The notes under the pieces were generated by a model. It had not been told where the DNA came from. It did no database searches and saw only the letters and a program-made list of their open reading frames with translations. From positions 29,431 to 93,430 of the forward strand of contig DSEQ01000011.1 in the NCBI GenBank assembly GCA_011056555.1: a stretch of 64,000 nt of DNA, read 5' to 3'. Numbering within the stretch: position 1 is the stretch's first letter; each line of letters begins with the position of its first letter. The stretch is from Candidatus Zixiibacteriota bacterium. GTDB taxonomy: Bacteria > Zixibacteria > MSB-5A5 > JAABVY01. Positions 9,089-17,720 of this stretch are shown one piece after another. Made by a program: the position numbers and the translations under genes.

Positions 9089-9299
9089 TATTTTACTGCA
9101 AAAAGTCGATATTTTGTCCAGATTTCCGACATTTCCCGGATCGATATAACCTCATTAATACCCATAACTTATAAAAAACTCCACTTTGGGGTGTCGGAAT
9201 TCCGATCAATCGGGGGCAATCCCCGCGCATCGGCTTCTAAACCGCTTCTCTAAATCCAATGATACCAATAGCTTAAGGATGCGCATCCCGGGCTTTATT

Positions 9300-9315
9300 C
9301 GGCACGCAATCTGCT
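9300..9315 (+). promoter_or_regulatory. sigma54-like promoter upstream of PEP-CTERM gene
   Basis: CGGCACG-CAAT-CTGCT matches the sigma54 consensus YGGCACG-N4-TTGCW with one clear mismatch, and the GG and GC elements are 10 bases apart as required. It lies 58 bases before the start codon. PEP-CTERM genes in other bacteria are known to be controlled by the PrsK/PrsR-sigma54 system. The NtrC-family activator at 17721 could serve, though its targets are unknown. Confidence 0.5.
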
Positions 9316-9372
9316 CTATATTTCCCTGAAATATGAAAATAAACGTTTAACTCTTAGATGGGGCTTTATGCT

Positions 9373-10008
9373 ATGAAAAAGCTACTTGCCACAACAGTAA
9401 TACTGCTTCTGATCTCCACATCGGCATTTGCACAGTTTACCTTCCATGGTTACCTGCAGACTCCTGATGGTGTTCAGGGAACTGTACCCTGGAGCGAAAA
9501 CTTCAGGATCGAATGGTGGGTCACACAGCAGATGGACAATTCCTGGTTATACCAGTACAACCTGACTCTGATCGATGGTAGTCCAATCTTAGACCACGCT
9601 GTCAGTCACTGGTACGTTGAGGTTTCCCCTAACGTCACAGCGGCGGACTTCTGGGGTTTTGAGGGCGGCTGGGAATTCGTCGATGAGACTCACGGCGGAA
9701 CACCGTTCCCGAATGCTTTGAAACTCGATTATGGTGATGCCGATGCAGATGGTTATTCATTCTACTCATGGAGAGCGCCGGTCTGGGGCGATTTCTATGC
9801 AAAAGATGGTGTCGATGACGAAGGCCAGGTTTATGCTTGGAACACGGGATTCTATGATCCCGATCCGTTAGATGCTGCAGCGGATGGGTCCATCGGCTAC
9901 AAGATTCTGCGTCCGGATACGACTACTGTAATTCCGGAGCCGACCACGATGCTTCTCCTTGGTATGGGAATGCTCGGTCTCGCAGCCCGGAAACTGCGCA
10001 GGAAATAA
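9373..10008 (+). CDS. PEP-CTERM sorting domain protein
   Basis: 211 residues from ATG 9373 (an upstream in-frame ATG at 9358 lacks advantage). A Sec signal peptide (MKKLLATTVILLLISTSAFAQ) precedes an all-beta, Trp/Tyr/Asp-rich body of about 160 residues that I do not recognise. The C-terminus IPEPTTMLLLGMGMLGLAARKLRRK has the PEP motif, a hydrophobic helix and an Arg/Lys tail: the tripartite signal processed by exosortase (EpsH/XrtA type). The mature protein is expected at the outer surface or in exopolysaccharide. No exosortase gene is in the window. Confidence 0.9.
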   Translation: MKKLLATTVILLLISTSAFAQFTFHGYLQTPDGVQGTVPWSENFRIEWWVTQQMDNSWLYQYNLTLIDGSPILDHAVSHWYVEVSPNVTAADFWGFEGGWEFVDETHGGTPFPNALKLDYGDADADGYSFYSWRAPVWGDFYAKDGVDDEGQVYAWNTGFYDPDPLDAAADGSIGYKILRPDTTTVIPEPTTMLLLGMGMLGLAARKLRRK

Positions 10009-10030
10009 CACAGAATCGGTATTCAAAATT

Positions 10031-10062
10031 AAAAAGCGCTGCCGTCAGGCGGCGCTTTTTTT
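10031..10062 (+). terminator. rho-independent terminator after the PEP-CTERM gene
   Basis: Stem AAAAAGCGC-T-GCC / GGC-G-GCGCTTTTT with loop GTCA, followed by T residues, 23 bases after the stop. Confidence 0.9.
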
Positions 10063-10141
10063 ATTTATAGTGCAACACCCGACATACCATCCCTGTTATA
10101 AGCAACAATCAATATGTTAAGTTAACTTGCCGGTTTATTGC

Positions 10142-10861
10142 ATGCTGAATTTTAACAGGTCAAACGAAATTGAAATCATGGACTCGGGAGATTATACCGA
10201 CGAGGAGCTCCGGGGAGATTTCAAAAATATTCGTCTGGCCAATAAACTAACCCGCACATACAGCAACCTGAAGAGTATTCTAAATGACATAATCAATAAG
10301 AAGAATCTGGAGGATATTACTATTCTCGATGTCGGTACCGGAATGGCCGATATCCCCCTGGAACTTGCAAATCACTGCAGCGAAAATGGCACACGCGCGA
10401 AAATCAAGGGTATCGACCCCAATCCGCGAGCGATAAAAATTGCCAGGGAGTTTATCAAAGACCATAGGGATATCGAATTCGAAGCCAGATCAATCCAGGA
10501 CTTCAGGGATGATGAGAAGTTCGATTTTGTGATCAGCAATCATACCCTTCATCATATCCCCGATGCTGATATTCTGGAGACACTTAATAAGATGTTTCGC
10601 ATGGCCCGTCACGGCCTGATCATCAGCGATATCCGCAGGACCAGGCTGGGCCATTGCGGCGCAAGTATCATCTCAAAATTCATAGGCAACCGTCTGACCT
10701 CCAACGACACCCCCGCCTCGATCAGAAAAGCCCTCTCAAAATCTGAACTAATTCAGGTTCTGCAGGAATCCGATATCGAGAATTATCGCATTGAATATAG
10801 CTTTCCCTACAAGTTTATTCTGGTAGCGGAAAAAGGCCAGAATAGTACAAAATCTTTTTAA
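10142..10861 (+). CDS. class I SAM-dependent methyltransferase
   Basis: About 239 residues. Motif I is ILDVGTGMADIPLEL, followed by an acidic post-strand residue in IKGIDPNP and a post-motif NHTLHHIPDA, as in small-molecule methyltransferases of the UbiE/SAM_11 kind. The N-terminal EIMD...LRGDFKNIRLANKL block resembles a group of methyltransferases often found with lipid or polyketide genes. Start is uncertain: ATG 10142 is chosen, ATG 10178 (MDSGDYT) is possible, and neither has a ribosome site. The substrate is unknown. It precedes rtcA but a separate promoter lies between them. Confidence 0.8.
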   Translation: MLNFNRSNEIEIMDSGDYTDEELRGDFKNIRLANKLTRTYSNLKSILNDIINKKNLEDITILDVGTGMADIPLELANHCSENGTRAKIKGIDPNPRAIKIAREFIKDHRDIEFEARSIQDFRDDEKFDFVISNHTLHHIPDADILETLNKMFRMARHGLIISDIRRTRLGHCGASIISKFIGNRLTSNDTPASIRKALSKSELIQVLQESDIENYRIEYSFPYKFILVAEKGQNSTKSF

Positions 10862-10909
10862 ATCAATTATTACGATCTGATCTGCAATTCATTCCCGCCT
10901 TTATTTCGC

Positions 10910-10938
10910 TTGCTTTTTACATCTAACAGTGTTAAAAT
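10910..10938 (+). promoter_or_regulatory. sigma70-type promoter for rtcA, near-leaderless
   Basis: TTGCTT at 10910-10915, exactly 17 bases, then TAAAAT at 10933-10938. Predicted start near 10945, at most three bases before the rtcA ATG at 10948; no ribosome site is present. Confidence 0.6.
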
Positions 10939-10947
10939 TATGGCCTT

Positions 10948-12021
10948 ATGAAAAACAACAGTATGGTCAGAATTGACGGTTCCTATGGCGAGGGGGGCGG
11001 ACAGATACTGCGCACCAGCCTGATGCTGGCCACCCATCTGGGCCGTCCGCTGGAAATCGTAAATATCCGTAAAAACCGCAAAACTCCCGGACTCATGCCC
11101 CAGCACCTGACAGCAGTTCGGGCGCTGGCGGAGATTTGCTCGGCCGAGGTCAAGGGGGACGACCATCGCTCAGAGAAGCTGTATTTCAAGGCCGGAAAAG
11201 TCAGGACCGGCAAATATACATTCGATATCGCCGCCGAGAAGAGATCGGCCGGCTCTGCCCCTCTGGTCCTGCAAACCCTGGCCCTGCCGCTTTTTCTGGC
11301 ACAGGGGGGCGGCTCCACGCTCAAAGTCAAGGGCGGAACTCATGTCCCCTGGTCCCCTCCGGGGACATACCTGAAACAGATTTTCTTTCCCATGCTGGCC
11401 AAAATGGGGCTTTATGCGCATATAAAAATCCTCAAATGGGGCTTCTACCCGGAGGGGGGCGGCGAGATCAGCCTGCAGATTAAAAGGGCCACCAACAGCA
11501 GAAATATAAAATGTTTCAATTTTACCGACAGGGGAAAACTGCTTCGCGTAACCGGACTTTCGGCTGTCTCGAACCTGCCCATGTCAATTTGCGAACGCCA
11601 GAGGCGCCGTGCGAATGAAATCCTGACCGAAGCGGGTATCAAACCCAACATTGCCGCCAAAGAGGCCCGGGCGCGAGGCCGTGGCACAGTTTTGTTTCTG
11701 ACCGCTGAATATGAAAATGTTCTGGCCGGTTTTTCGCGGCTGGGAGAAAAGGGCAAGCCGGCTGAAATCATCGCCGAGGAAACATGTCAGGATTTGATCG
11801 ATTTCAATGGCAAAAATGTGGGCATCGGCCATAATCTGGCCGACCAGCTTCTTCCCTATCTTTGCCTGACAGGCAGGAAGTTTACGCTGGAGGTCTCCAG
11901 CCTGACAACCCACCTGCTGACAAATCTCTGGGTAATCAGCCGTTTTCTTGATGTTACCATCGACATAAAAGGGGCCCAGGGCCTTCCCGGCACTATTACG
12001 GTAATCCCGAAATCAGGCTAA
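10948..12021 (+). CDS. rtcA: RNA 3'-terminal phosphate cyclase
   Basis: 357 residues. Converts RNA 3'-phosphate ends to 2',3'-cyclic phosphates using ATP through an enzyme-AMP intermediate. DGSYGEGGGQILRTSL at the N-terminus and GTHVPWSPP are signature stretches, and His322 in TTHLLTN matches the adenylated histidine of E. coli RtcA. The usual partners (RtcB ligase, RtcR regulator, archease) are absent from the window. The transcript is predicted to be essentially leaderless. Length is slightly above the usual 340. Confidence 0.92.
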   Translation: MKNNSMVRIDGSYGEGGGQILRTSLMLATHLGRPLEIVNIRKNRKTPGLMPQHLTAVRALAEICSAEVKGDDHRSEKLYFKAGKVRTGKYTFDIAAEKRSAGSAPLVLQTLALPLFLAQGGGSTLKVKGGTHVPWSPPGTYLKQIFFPMLAKMGLYAHIKILKWGFYPEGGGEISLQIKRATNSRNIKCFNFTDRGKLLRVTGLSAVSNLPMSICERQRRRANEILTEAGIKPNIAAKEARARGRGTVLFLTAEYENVLAGFSRLGEKGKPAEIIAEETCQDLIDFNGKNVGIGHNLADQLLPYLCLTGRKFTLEVSSLTTHLLTNLWVISRFLDVTIDIKGAQGLPGTITVIPKSG

Positions 12022-12101
12022 ATTCTTTATAAATCAGGCCCAAGCCGCAAAACCATCCTGAACTTGCGCCGTAATATATTTTCTAATGGTTGAGATGGCA
12101 T

Positions 12102-13532
12102 ATGCGATTAACACCCGGAACAGACGCGCGGATAAAAAAGATTGACCTGACCGAAGGCAATATTCTAAAGAATATTTTCCGCATGGGGATTCCCTCGGCC
12201 ATCGGATTCTTCTCGGTAAATCTCTACGACTTTATCGATGCCCTCTGGGTTGCTCAACTGGGGGCCTCGCATGTCGCTGCCATCACCATCTTCTTCGGAT
12301 TCTACTGGGTTATCTCTTCTCTTAATCAGCTGGCTGGCACCGGGTCGGTATCAGTGATCTCCCAGAATTACGGGAATAATGACCATGACCGGGCGGAAGC
12401 CGCAATTAAGGAAACGTATCTTCTCAAATGGGGAATTGCGATATTTTTCGGTACCCTGGGGTTGATATTCCTGGAGGATGTCATGCGGCTGCTGGGCGCA
12501 TCCACCGAGACTATCGGCGAAAACGGCGATTCGGTACTGAGCCTGGCAATAGATTACGGTACTATTCAGATTCTGGGATTGGGCTTCTCAATGTGCGCAT
12601 TTACGAATTACACCGCCCTGAGAGGAGTGGGCAATCCCAAGATGGCCATGTGGATAATGATTGCTTCGGTCTGTTTTAATATTATCCTCGATCCATTCCT
12701 GATTTTCGGATGGTGGATATTTCCGTACATGGGTATCAAGGGTGCGGCGCTGGCCTCGGTCATATCTCACATACTGGCATTCTTCGCAGGATTGGCCATT
12801 TTTTACGGCGGCTTTGCCAACGTCAAATTGAATCTTAAAGGCAAGATACCCATACGCTTGAAGACGATCCTGAAAATCATAAGGATCGGGGCGCCTTCCG
12901 GGCTCAATTCGGTATCATTCAGCCTCTCACGTTCAATAATCTTAGCCTTCGTGGCGATGACCACCACCGAGGCGGTGGCAGCCTATGGTATCGGCAACAA
13001 AATCTCGGCCTTGAGCATCATGATAATAGTCGGCCTGGGCCTGGGGCTGGCGGCTCTGATAGGCCAGCTCCTGGGCGCGGAGAAGCCGGAACGTGCCCGC
13101 AAGACCGCTTATCAGGCGATGGCAATAGCGTTGGTCATTACAATTTCAATCGCGCTTCTCACGATTATTTTTGCCGAACAGATCATGAAAATATTCTTCG
13201 ACCCATCCATCGGTTCGTCCGAGGCCGCTGTTGTCGCAATCGGGGTCAAAATGCTCAGGATCATTTCTATCAGCCTGCCCTTCGTGGGATTATATATAAT
13301 AATGGAGATGACTTTCACAGGCGCAGGAAATAATGTTCCCCCCATGGTTTTCGGAATCCTGACTGGATGGGTCCTGGAGATCCCGCTGGTTTACGGCGCT
13401 CTTCGAGTTCTGGACGCTGGGCCTGTCGGTGTCTGGTGGGCGCTCACCATTTCCTCAATTATCGGCATTTCGGCCTGCTTCTGGTGGTTCCGTAAGGGGC
13501 ACTGGATAAATGTGAGAGTCAAGGGAGATTAG
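12102..13532 (+). CDS. MATE family efflux transporter
   Basis: About 476 residues with twelve hydrophobic helices in two homologous halves, the first starting GIPSAIGFFSVNLYDFIDALWV and the second GAPSGLNSVSFSLSRSIIL. This is the MatE fold that exports organic cations or metabolites by sodium or proton antiport. The cargo cannot be inferred. The frame is open to TTG 12090, but ATG 12102 is the better start; neither has a clear ribosome site. Confidence 0.9.
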   Translation: MRLTPGTDARIKKIDLTEGNILKNIFRMGIPSAIGFFSVNLYDFIDALWVAQLGASHVAAITIFFGFYWVISSLNQLAGTGSVSVISQNYGNNDHDRAEAAIKETYLLKWGIAIFFGTLGLIFLEDVMRLLGASTETIGENGDSVLSLAIDYGTIQILGLGFSMCAFTNYTALRGVGNPKMAMWIMIASVCFNIILDPFLIFGWWIFPYMGIKGAALASVISHILAFFAGLAIFYGGFANVKLNLKGKIPIRLKTILKIIRIGAPSGLNSVSFSLSRSIILAFVAMTTTEAVAAYGIGNKISALSIMIIVGLGLGLAALIGQLLGAEKPERARKTAYQAMAIALVITISIALLTIIFAEQIMKIFFDPSIGSSEAAVVAIGVKMLRIISISLPFVGLYIIMEMTFTGAGNNVPPMVFGILTGWVLEIPLVYGALRVLDAGPVGVWWALTISSIIGISACFWWFRKGHWINVRVKGD

Positions 13533-13594
13533 TTTTATCCATAGAGGGACATAAAAAACCAAAGGCAGAATCTATCGTCTCTGACCCCCTATTT

Positions 13595-14056
13595 CTATAT
13601 GCCGAATTCTTCCTTCAAGCATGCTTCGGCTTCATCGATCTGATCCACTCTCACCACTACTGTTATGGAGGAAAGAGAAGTCGAGATCGACTGAATATTA
13701 ATGCCCTTCTTGGATAAGGTGCCGAAAATCCGTCCCGCAGAACCGGGCTGACTGGAGAGCATATGCCAGGAAAGCGTCAGAAGGCCAATATTCTCGCGAT
13801 ATGATACCTTCTCGAAATTGATGTCCGGCTTCAGCTCCTCCAGCACCTTGAGCACATCATCAAGCTCATCGATCTTCACCGCAAAGGATATATTGGCATG
13901 TTTTCCGACCCCGGGACTGGAGATTACGAGTTCAACATTGAACCCCCTCTGCCCCAACTGTCCGAATATCTCCGCCGCAATACCTGGCTGATCCGGAACC
14001 TGATGAACGACTACCTCAGCCACCTTAACATTTTTTGTGAGGGTAATGTCAGCCAT
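13595..14056 (-). CDS. stand-alone tandem ACT domain protein
   Basis: 153 residues comprising two ACT domains: the first from about residue 12 (VVHQVPDQPGIAAEIFGQLG) and the second from about residue 93 (LSSQPGSAGRIFGTLSKKGINIQSIST). The arrangement is that of the C-terminal regulatory half of aspartate kinase (LysC beta-subunit like), but no kinase domain is present. It probably senses an amino acid, perhaps lysine or threonine, and may regulate a separate aspartokinase; this is inference. AAGGAGG five bases before the ATG and a good promoter support expression. Confidence 0.8.
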   Translation of the reverse strand: MADITLTKNVKVAEVVVHQVPDQPGIAAEIFGQLGQRGFNVELVISSPGVGKHANISFAVKIDELDDVLKVLEELKPDINFEKVSYRENIGLLTLSWHMLSSQPGSAGRIFGTLSKKGINIQSISTSLSSITVVVRVDQIDEAEACLKEEFGI

Positions 14057-14077
14057 TCGAACCTCCTTGTGGTATAA

Positions 14078-14106
14078 AGATTAAGGGATTATAAGCCCAA
14101 TGTCAA
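14078..14106 (-). promoter_or_regulatory. sigma70-type promoter for the tandem ACT gene
   Basis: Minus strand TTGACA at 14106-14101, 17-base spacer, TAATCT at 14083-14078. A second TATAAT-like string lies inside the spacer. The leader contains AAGGAGG. Confidence 0.6.
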
Positions 14107-14118
14107 TCTGTTTTTAAA

Positions 14119-14147
14119 TTGACTGATAACAATATGCTGTTTTTATT
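14119..14147 (+). promoter_or_regulatory. promoter-like site at the binding-protein gene, leaderless spacing
   Basis: TTGACT at 14119-14124, 17 bases, TTTATT at 14142-14147. The predicted transcription start is about 14154, one base before ATG 14155. The -10 hexamer is imperfect. Confidence 0.4.
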
Positions 14148-14154
14148 AAAAAAT

Positions 14155-15993
14155 ATGAGAATTCCAGCCACAATTCTAACATTTGTTATGCTGTTTGTCC
14201 TCTGGAACGGCCTTTCAGCCCAGCATTCAGAAGACATCCAGACACCTCTTCAAGAAGATTCTGCCGGCGTGGTATTTGAGTCCCGCGGCAGGATTTACAT
14301 AGATAAGGGAACTCTCGATGGCATCGATGAGTCATGGCAGGTGGTCATGCCCGATCCATACGGCGATTCGGTTGAAGTTCCTATCCAATGGTCGGGCAAG
14401 GATATATCATATTTTACAAAACCGGATTCGATCTACTATTTCTTCCAGATCGGTGAAAAACTGGCCCTGCATAAATATGAATATGCAGAAGGCAAAAATC
14501 ATAAGATCACCCTGGCATTCCCGCATATACCCGCCCTGCCGCATGAGGGCGCGGTGGATTTTTATGATCGGCAGTTTCAAAGGCTCATAGCGAAAACATA
14601 TGATTATCACACATTCAAGAATTTTACTAATAGCTCAGATCGAATGTACAGCCTCATGACGCGGAGGTACGGCTCTGTAAATGTCTACTTTCCCGAACAG
14701 TGGATCAAACACTACTCGAATGGCCCCCTGATCGGAACGGCTGAAATTTATGCTAATATGCGATTTTTTGCAGCTAATCTGATCCCCTCCTGTTATGCAA
14801 TTAGATACTTTGAGAAAATGGCAAATCCCGCATTTCTGGATACATGGACCGATCCGGACGATCTGGGTATATATATCAATCAGTGTTTATCCACTGTTAA
14901 TTTGCCCATATTATTTGCACATTATCAGGGAGAAAAGGAACCTGAGTACGATACGCTCTCTAAGTTTCTCATCTCATCATACCACATATATGAAATCGAT
15001 AATTTCGAAGTTGACACGACCCACAGAGTGTCCAGTGGGCCATATCGAATTCAGAATCTCAACCAGAATGAGATACTATTATTAAAAAACAGATATTATC
15101 GCGGTTCTGCCAAGTTCCCCGACACGATCCTGATCAAAATCGAGCCGGATTATCTGAAACGAAAGCTGATGTTCCAGCTGGGCGAAATCGACATGCTCGA
15201 CCTGCATTTCTCGGATATCGATCAGTTCAAAGGCGATTATGAAATCAAAGAGGTTGTTCTCGATGAGGCCGCATATTTATCGATCAACAATATCAAGGAA
15301 TATCTTTCGGATGGAGTTCTGGCGGCGGCCCTCTCCTATTTGATAAATAAAGACGCTGTATGCCGTGTTGCGCTGAATAAATCCGCGGAAATGATTGATA
15401 ATCTTCTGCCCTCATGGGCGCCGGTTGCGGAACCGATGTACGCCTACAACAAATCCAAAGGCCGGTCATTGATTCGTAATATGGGCGGCGTGAACCGCTA
15501 CCTTTCACTTTATGTCAGCCCTGATGACTTCTGGGGACGTCGCATGGCCGAATATATTAAGGGTATTCTGGAACGCGAAAATATCTATGTGACCATTTAC
15601 TCGGAACTTCTGGAGGGTGAGGGGCGCGACTACGACCTTTTCCAGCAGTTCGATATGATGATCGGAAGAATTGATCTTTTCAACGATCACCCGGTCTATA
15701 TCATGAACCAGATGGTATTTCACTACGACCTGGCAGATATCAGCAAAAACCGCAGCCTTCACTACTCACCGGAACACGACAGCATTATGACCGCATATTT
15801 CGAGAATCCATCTGAAAATGAAGATATGCTCAAAGAATATTATCGCAATTTGGTCGAATTCCCGGTTGGAATACCGCTGTTCAAGCCGATTCGACAAACA
15901 GCAATATCAGGTCGTATTAAAAACATTGAATTTAACGATCAGGGGCTGATCGACTTCTCCACCATCGAGATTGAAGATGAAACTCAAAGGTAA
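14155..15993 (+). CDS. extracytoplasmic solute-binding-like protein (family 5 type)
   Basis: About 612 residues with a signal peptide (MRIPATILTFVMLFVLWNGLSAQ). Residues from about 130 on resemble family 5 (DppA/OppA) binding proteins: a FVMLM-like N-terminal lobe is not clear, but the block GPYRIQNLNQNEILLLKN...YRG, then KRKLMFQLGEIDMLDL, is typical. No permease or ATPase genes follow. Instead the 3' end overlaps a histidine kinase gene by 17 bases, so the protein may be a periplasmic ligand receptor for that kinase. ATG 14134 in the same frame is an alternative start. Confidence 0.65.
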   Translation: MRIPATILTFVMLFVLWNGLSAQHSEDIQTPLQEDSAGVVFESRGRIYIDKGTLDGIDESWQVVMPDPYGDSVEVPIQWSGKDISYFTKPDSIYYFFQIGEKLALHKYEYAEGKNHKITLAFPHIPALPHEGAVDFYDRQFQRLIAKTYDYHTFKNFTNSSDRMYSLMTRRYGSVNVYFPEQWIKHYSNGPLIGTAEIYANMRFFAANLIPSCYAIRYFEKMANPAFLDTWTDPDDLGIYINQCLSTVNLPILFAHYQGEKEPEYDTLSKFLISSYHIYEIDNFEVDTTHRVSSGPYRIQNLNQNEILLLKNRYYRGSAKFPDTILIKIEPDYLKRKLMFQLGEIDMLDLHFSDIDQFKGDYEIKEVVLDEAAYLSINNIKEYLSDGVLAAALSYLINKDAVCRVALNKSAEMIDNLLPSWAPVAEPMYAYNKSKGRSLIRNMGGVNRYLSLYVSPDDFWGRRMAEYIKGILERENIYVTIYSELLEGEGRDYDLFQQFDMMIGRIDLFNDHPVYIMNQMVFHYDLADISKNRSLHYSPEHDSIMTAYFENPSENEDMLKEYYRNLVEFPVGIPLFKPIRQTAISGRIKNIEFNDQGLIDFSTIEIEDETQR

Positions 15994-17719
15994 ACTTTCA
16001 TTATATTTCGTCCTGGCCACCGGCCTTCCGCTTATTGCCGCCGTGCTGATCCTGTATTTCTATTTGATCGGCGGCCTGAACAGGATAGAAACCGATAATA
16101 TCCGCGCGGCCCTGAAGAGCGTGAAGACCCATTTCGAACGCGAGGGGGACAATCTTTCTCAAAGAGTGGCGCGTGCGCTTCGGGCCGATGATTATCAGCT
16201 TCTGCAAATACTCTTAACGAAGAACCGGCGGGGCCAGATTGACCAGAGCAAGCTGATTGATCTAACCGGCGAATACCAGAATCTTCTCAAGCTGGACTTT
16301 CTGGAAATAGTATCTCCCGATGGAACAATACTGGCCTCCGGCATCCGTCCCACCGATTTCAATCGTCCCACTGACTTTGAGTTTTTCGATCTAATCAATG
16401 AAAATGGTTCTGTAACCGGATTTACTTCATACAGAGTTGGTGAGGATAAATACCTGAGTTATATCAACGGCCAGGTCCTGACTTACAATGACTCAACTGT
16501 GGCGATTTTTATAGGTGGCATCTTCCTTGACGATTACTACCTGCGCGAGATGCAGCTGCCGTATAACGTTCAATCTGCGGTGCTGTCCGGAAGGGAGCTT
16601 TATGCCTCGACGTTCGATCCAAATCTTGAGGAATTACTGAATTTGGAATTGAAAAACAGGATGGCCGAGGAATTCACGGATGATTTCGCGCTTGGCGGGG
16701 TTGATTATAGTCCTTACTATCAATTACTTTACAGCCTTAATGACGATATCCGTTACCAGATTATGTTGCTCTATCCCCCCTCCTACGCCCGCCTCCTGAC
16801 CGCCCAGAGCTTCAGGATTTATGCTGTTGTCGCAATCGCAGGAATCCTGATCGCCGGTCTTCTGGGATATGCCTTCGCACAGAAGCTCTCTGCGCCGATC
16901 ATGGAACTGGCCCGGGCATCCGAGAAAATTTCACAGGGCAAATTCGACCGCAAGATAATCTGGTTCTCCAATGATGAGATGGGTACTCTGGTGGACGGCT
17001 TCAATGAGATGTACGACCGTCTGAAAAGATCACAGCAGAAACTGATCCAGGCCGAGAAGCTGGCGGCATGGAACCAGATGGCGCGCAAGGTGGCGCATGA
17101 GATTAAGAATCCTTTAACGCCCATAAAGATTTCCATCGAGGATTTGCGCCGCAGCTATCAAAAAAATGAAAAAGATTATGATCATATTTTGGAAAACGCC
17201 TCTTCCACTATAATTAATGAGATCGATAAATTAAAGCGCATCGTTGACGAGTTCTCATCATTTGCGAGGCTGCCCTCCCCGGAGCTGAGCCAGATACGGG
17301 TTGTGGATTTAGTTAAGGCCTCGTTGAAGCTGTATGACAATCTGTTGCAGGAAGGCAGGCTGATCATAAAAACGGAAAAAGATCCCGGAAATGTCCTGGC
17401 TGATAAAGGTCTTTTCTCGCAGGCTCTGGTTAATATAGTGAAAAATGCGATCGAGGCTGATCCGGAGGGCAGAATCGAGGTGACAGTCAGCCGTGAAGAA
17501 GATCAGGCTCTTATATCGGTCAGGGATCATGGCCCGGGGATTTCGGAAAAAATTCGCGCGCAGATGTTTACCCCGTATTTCACCACCAAGGCCGGTGGAA
17601 GCGGATTGGGGCTGGTAATTACGCAAAGAATTCTGTTTGACCATGAGGCCGATATTTCCGTTAATAGTGAGGAAGGAAAAGGAACCGAGTTTATAATCAG
17701 AATGCCGGTGGTGAAATAA
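15977..17719 (+). CDS. NtrY-like sensor histidine kinase
   Basis: 580 residues from ATG 15977, inside the end of the preceding gene. Helix 1 at about residues 7-32, a periplasmic sensor region of about 240 residues, helix 2 near 274-298, a HAMP linker, then the phosphorylated His374 in VAHEIKNPLTP, typical of NtrY/NtrB kinases. The ATPase domain has N box KNAIEAD, G1 DHGPGI and G2 GGSGLGL. The next gene, one base downstream, is its likely response regulator. The periplasmic loop probably reads a signal with the upstream binding protein. Confidence 0.9.
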   Translation: MKLKGKLSLYFVLATGLPLIAAVLILYFYLIGGLNRIETDNIRAALKSVKTHFEREGDNLSQRVARALRADDYQLLQILLTKNRRGQIDQSKLIDLTGEYQNLLKLDFLEIVSPDGTILASGIRPTDFNRPTDFEFFDLINENGSVTGFTSYRVGEDKYLSYINGQVLTYNDSTVAIFIGGIFLDDYYLREMQLPYNVQSAVLSGRELYASTFDPNLEELLNLELKNRMAEEFTDDFALGGVDYSPYYQLLYSLNDDIRYQIMLLYPPSYARLLTAQSFRIYAVVAIAGILIAGLLGYAFAQKLSAPIMELARASEKISQGKFDRKIIWFSNDEMGTLVDGFNEMYDRLKRSQQKLIQAEKLAAWNQMARKVAHEIKNPLTPIKISIEDLRRSYQKNEKDYDHILENASSTIINEIDKLKRIVDEFSSFARLPSPELSQIRVVDLVKASLKLYDNLLQEGRLIIKTEKDPGNVLADKGLFSQALVNIVKNAIEADPEGRIEVTVSREEDQALISVRDHGPGISEKIRAQMFTPYFTTKAGGSGLGLVITQRILFDHEADISVNSEEGKGTEFIIRMPVVK

Positions 17720-17720
17720 C

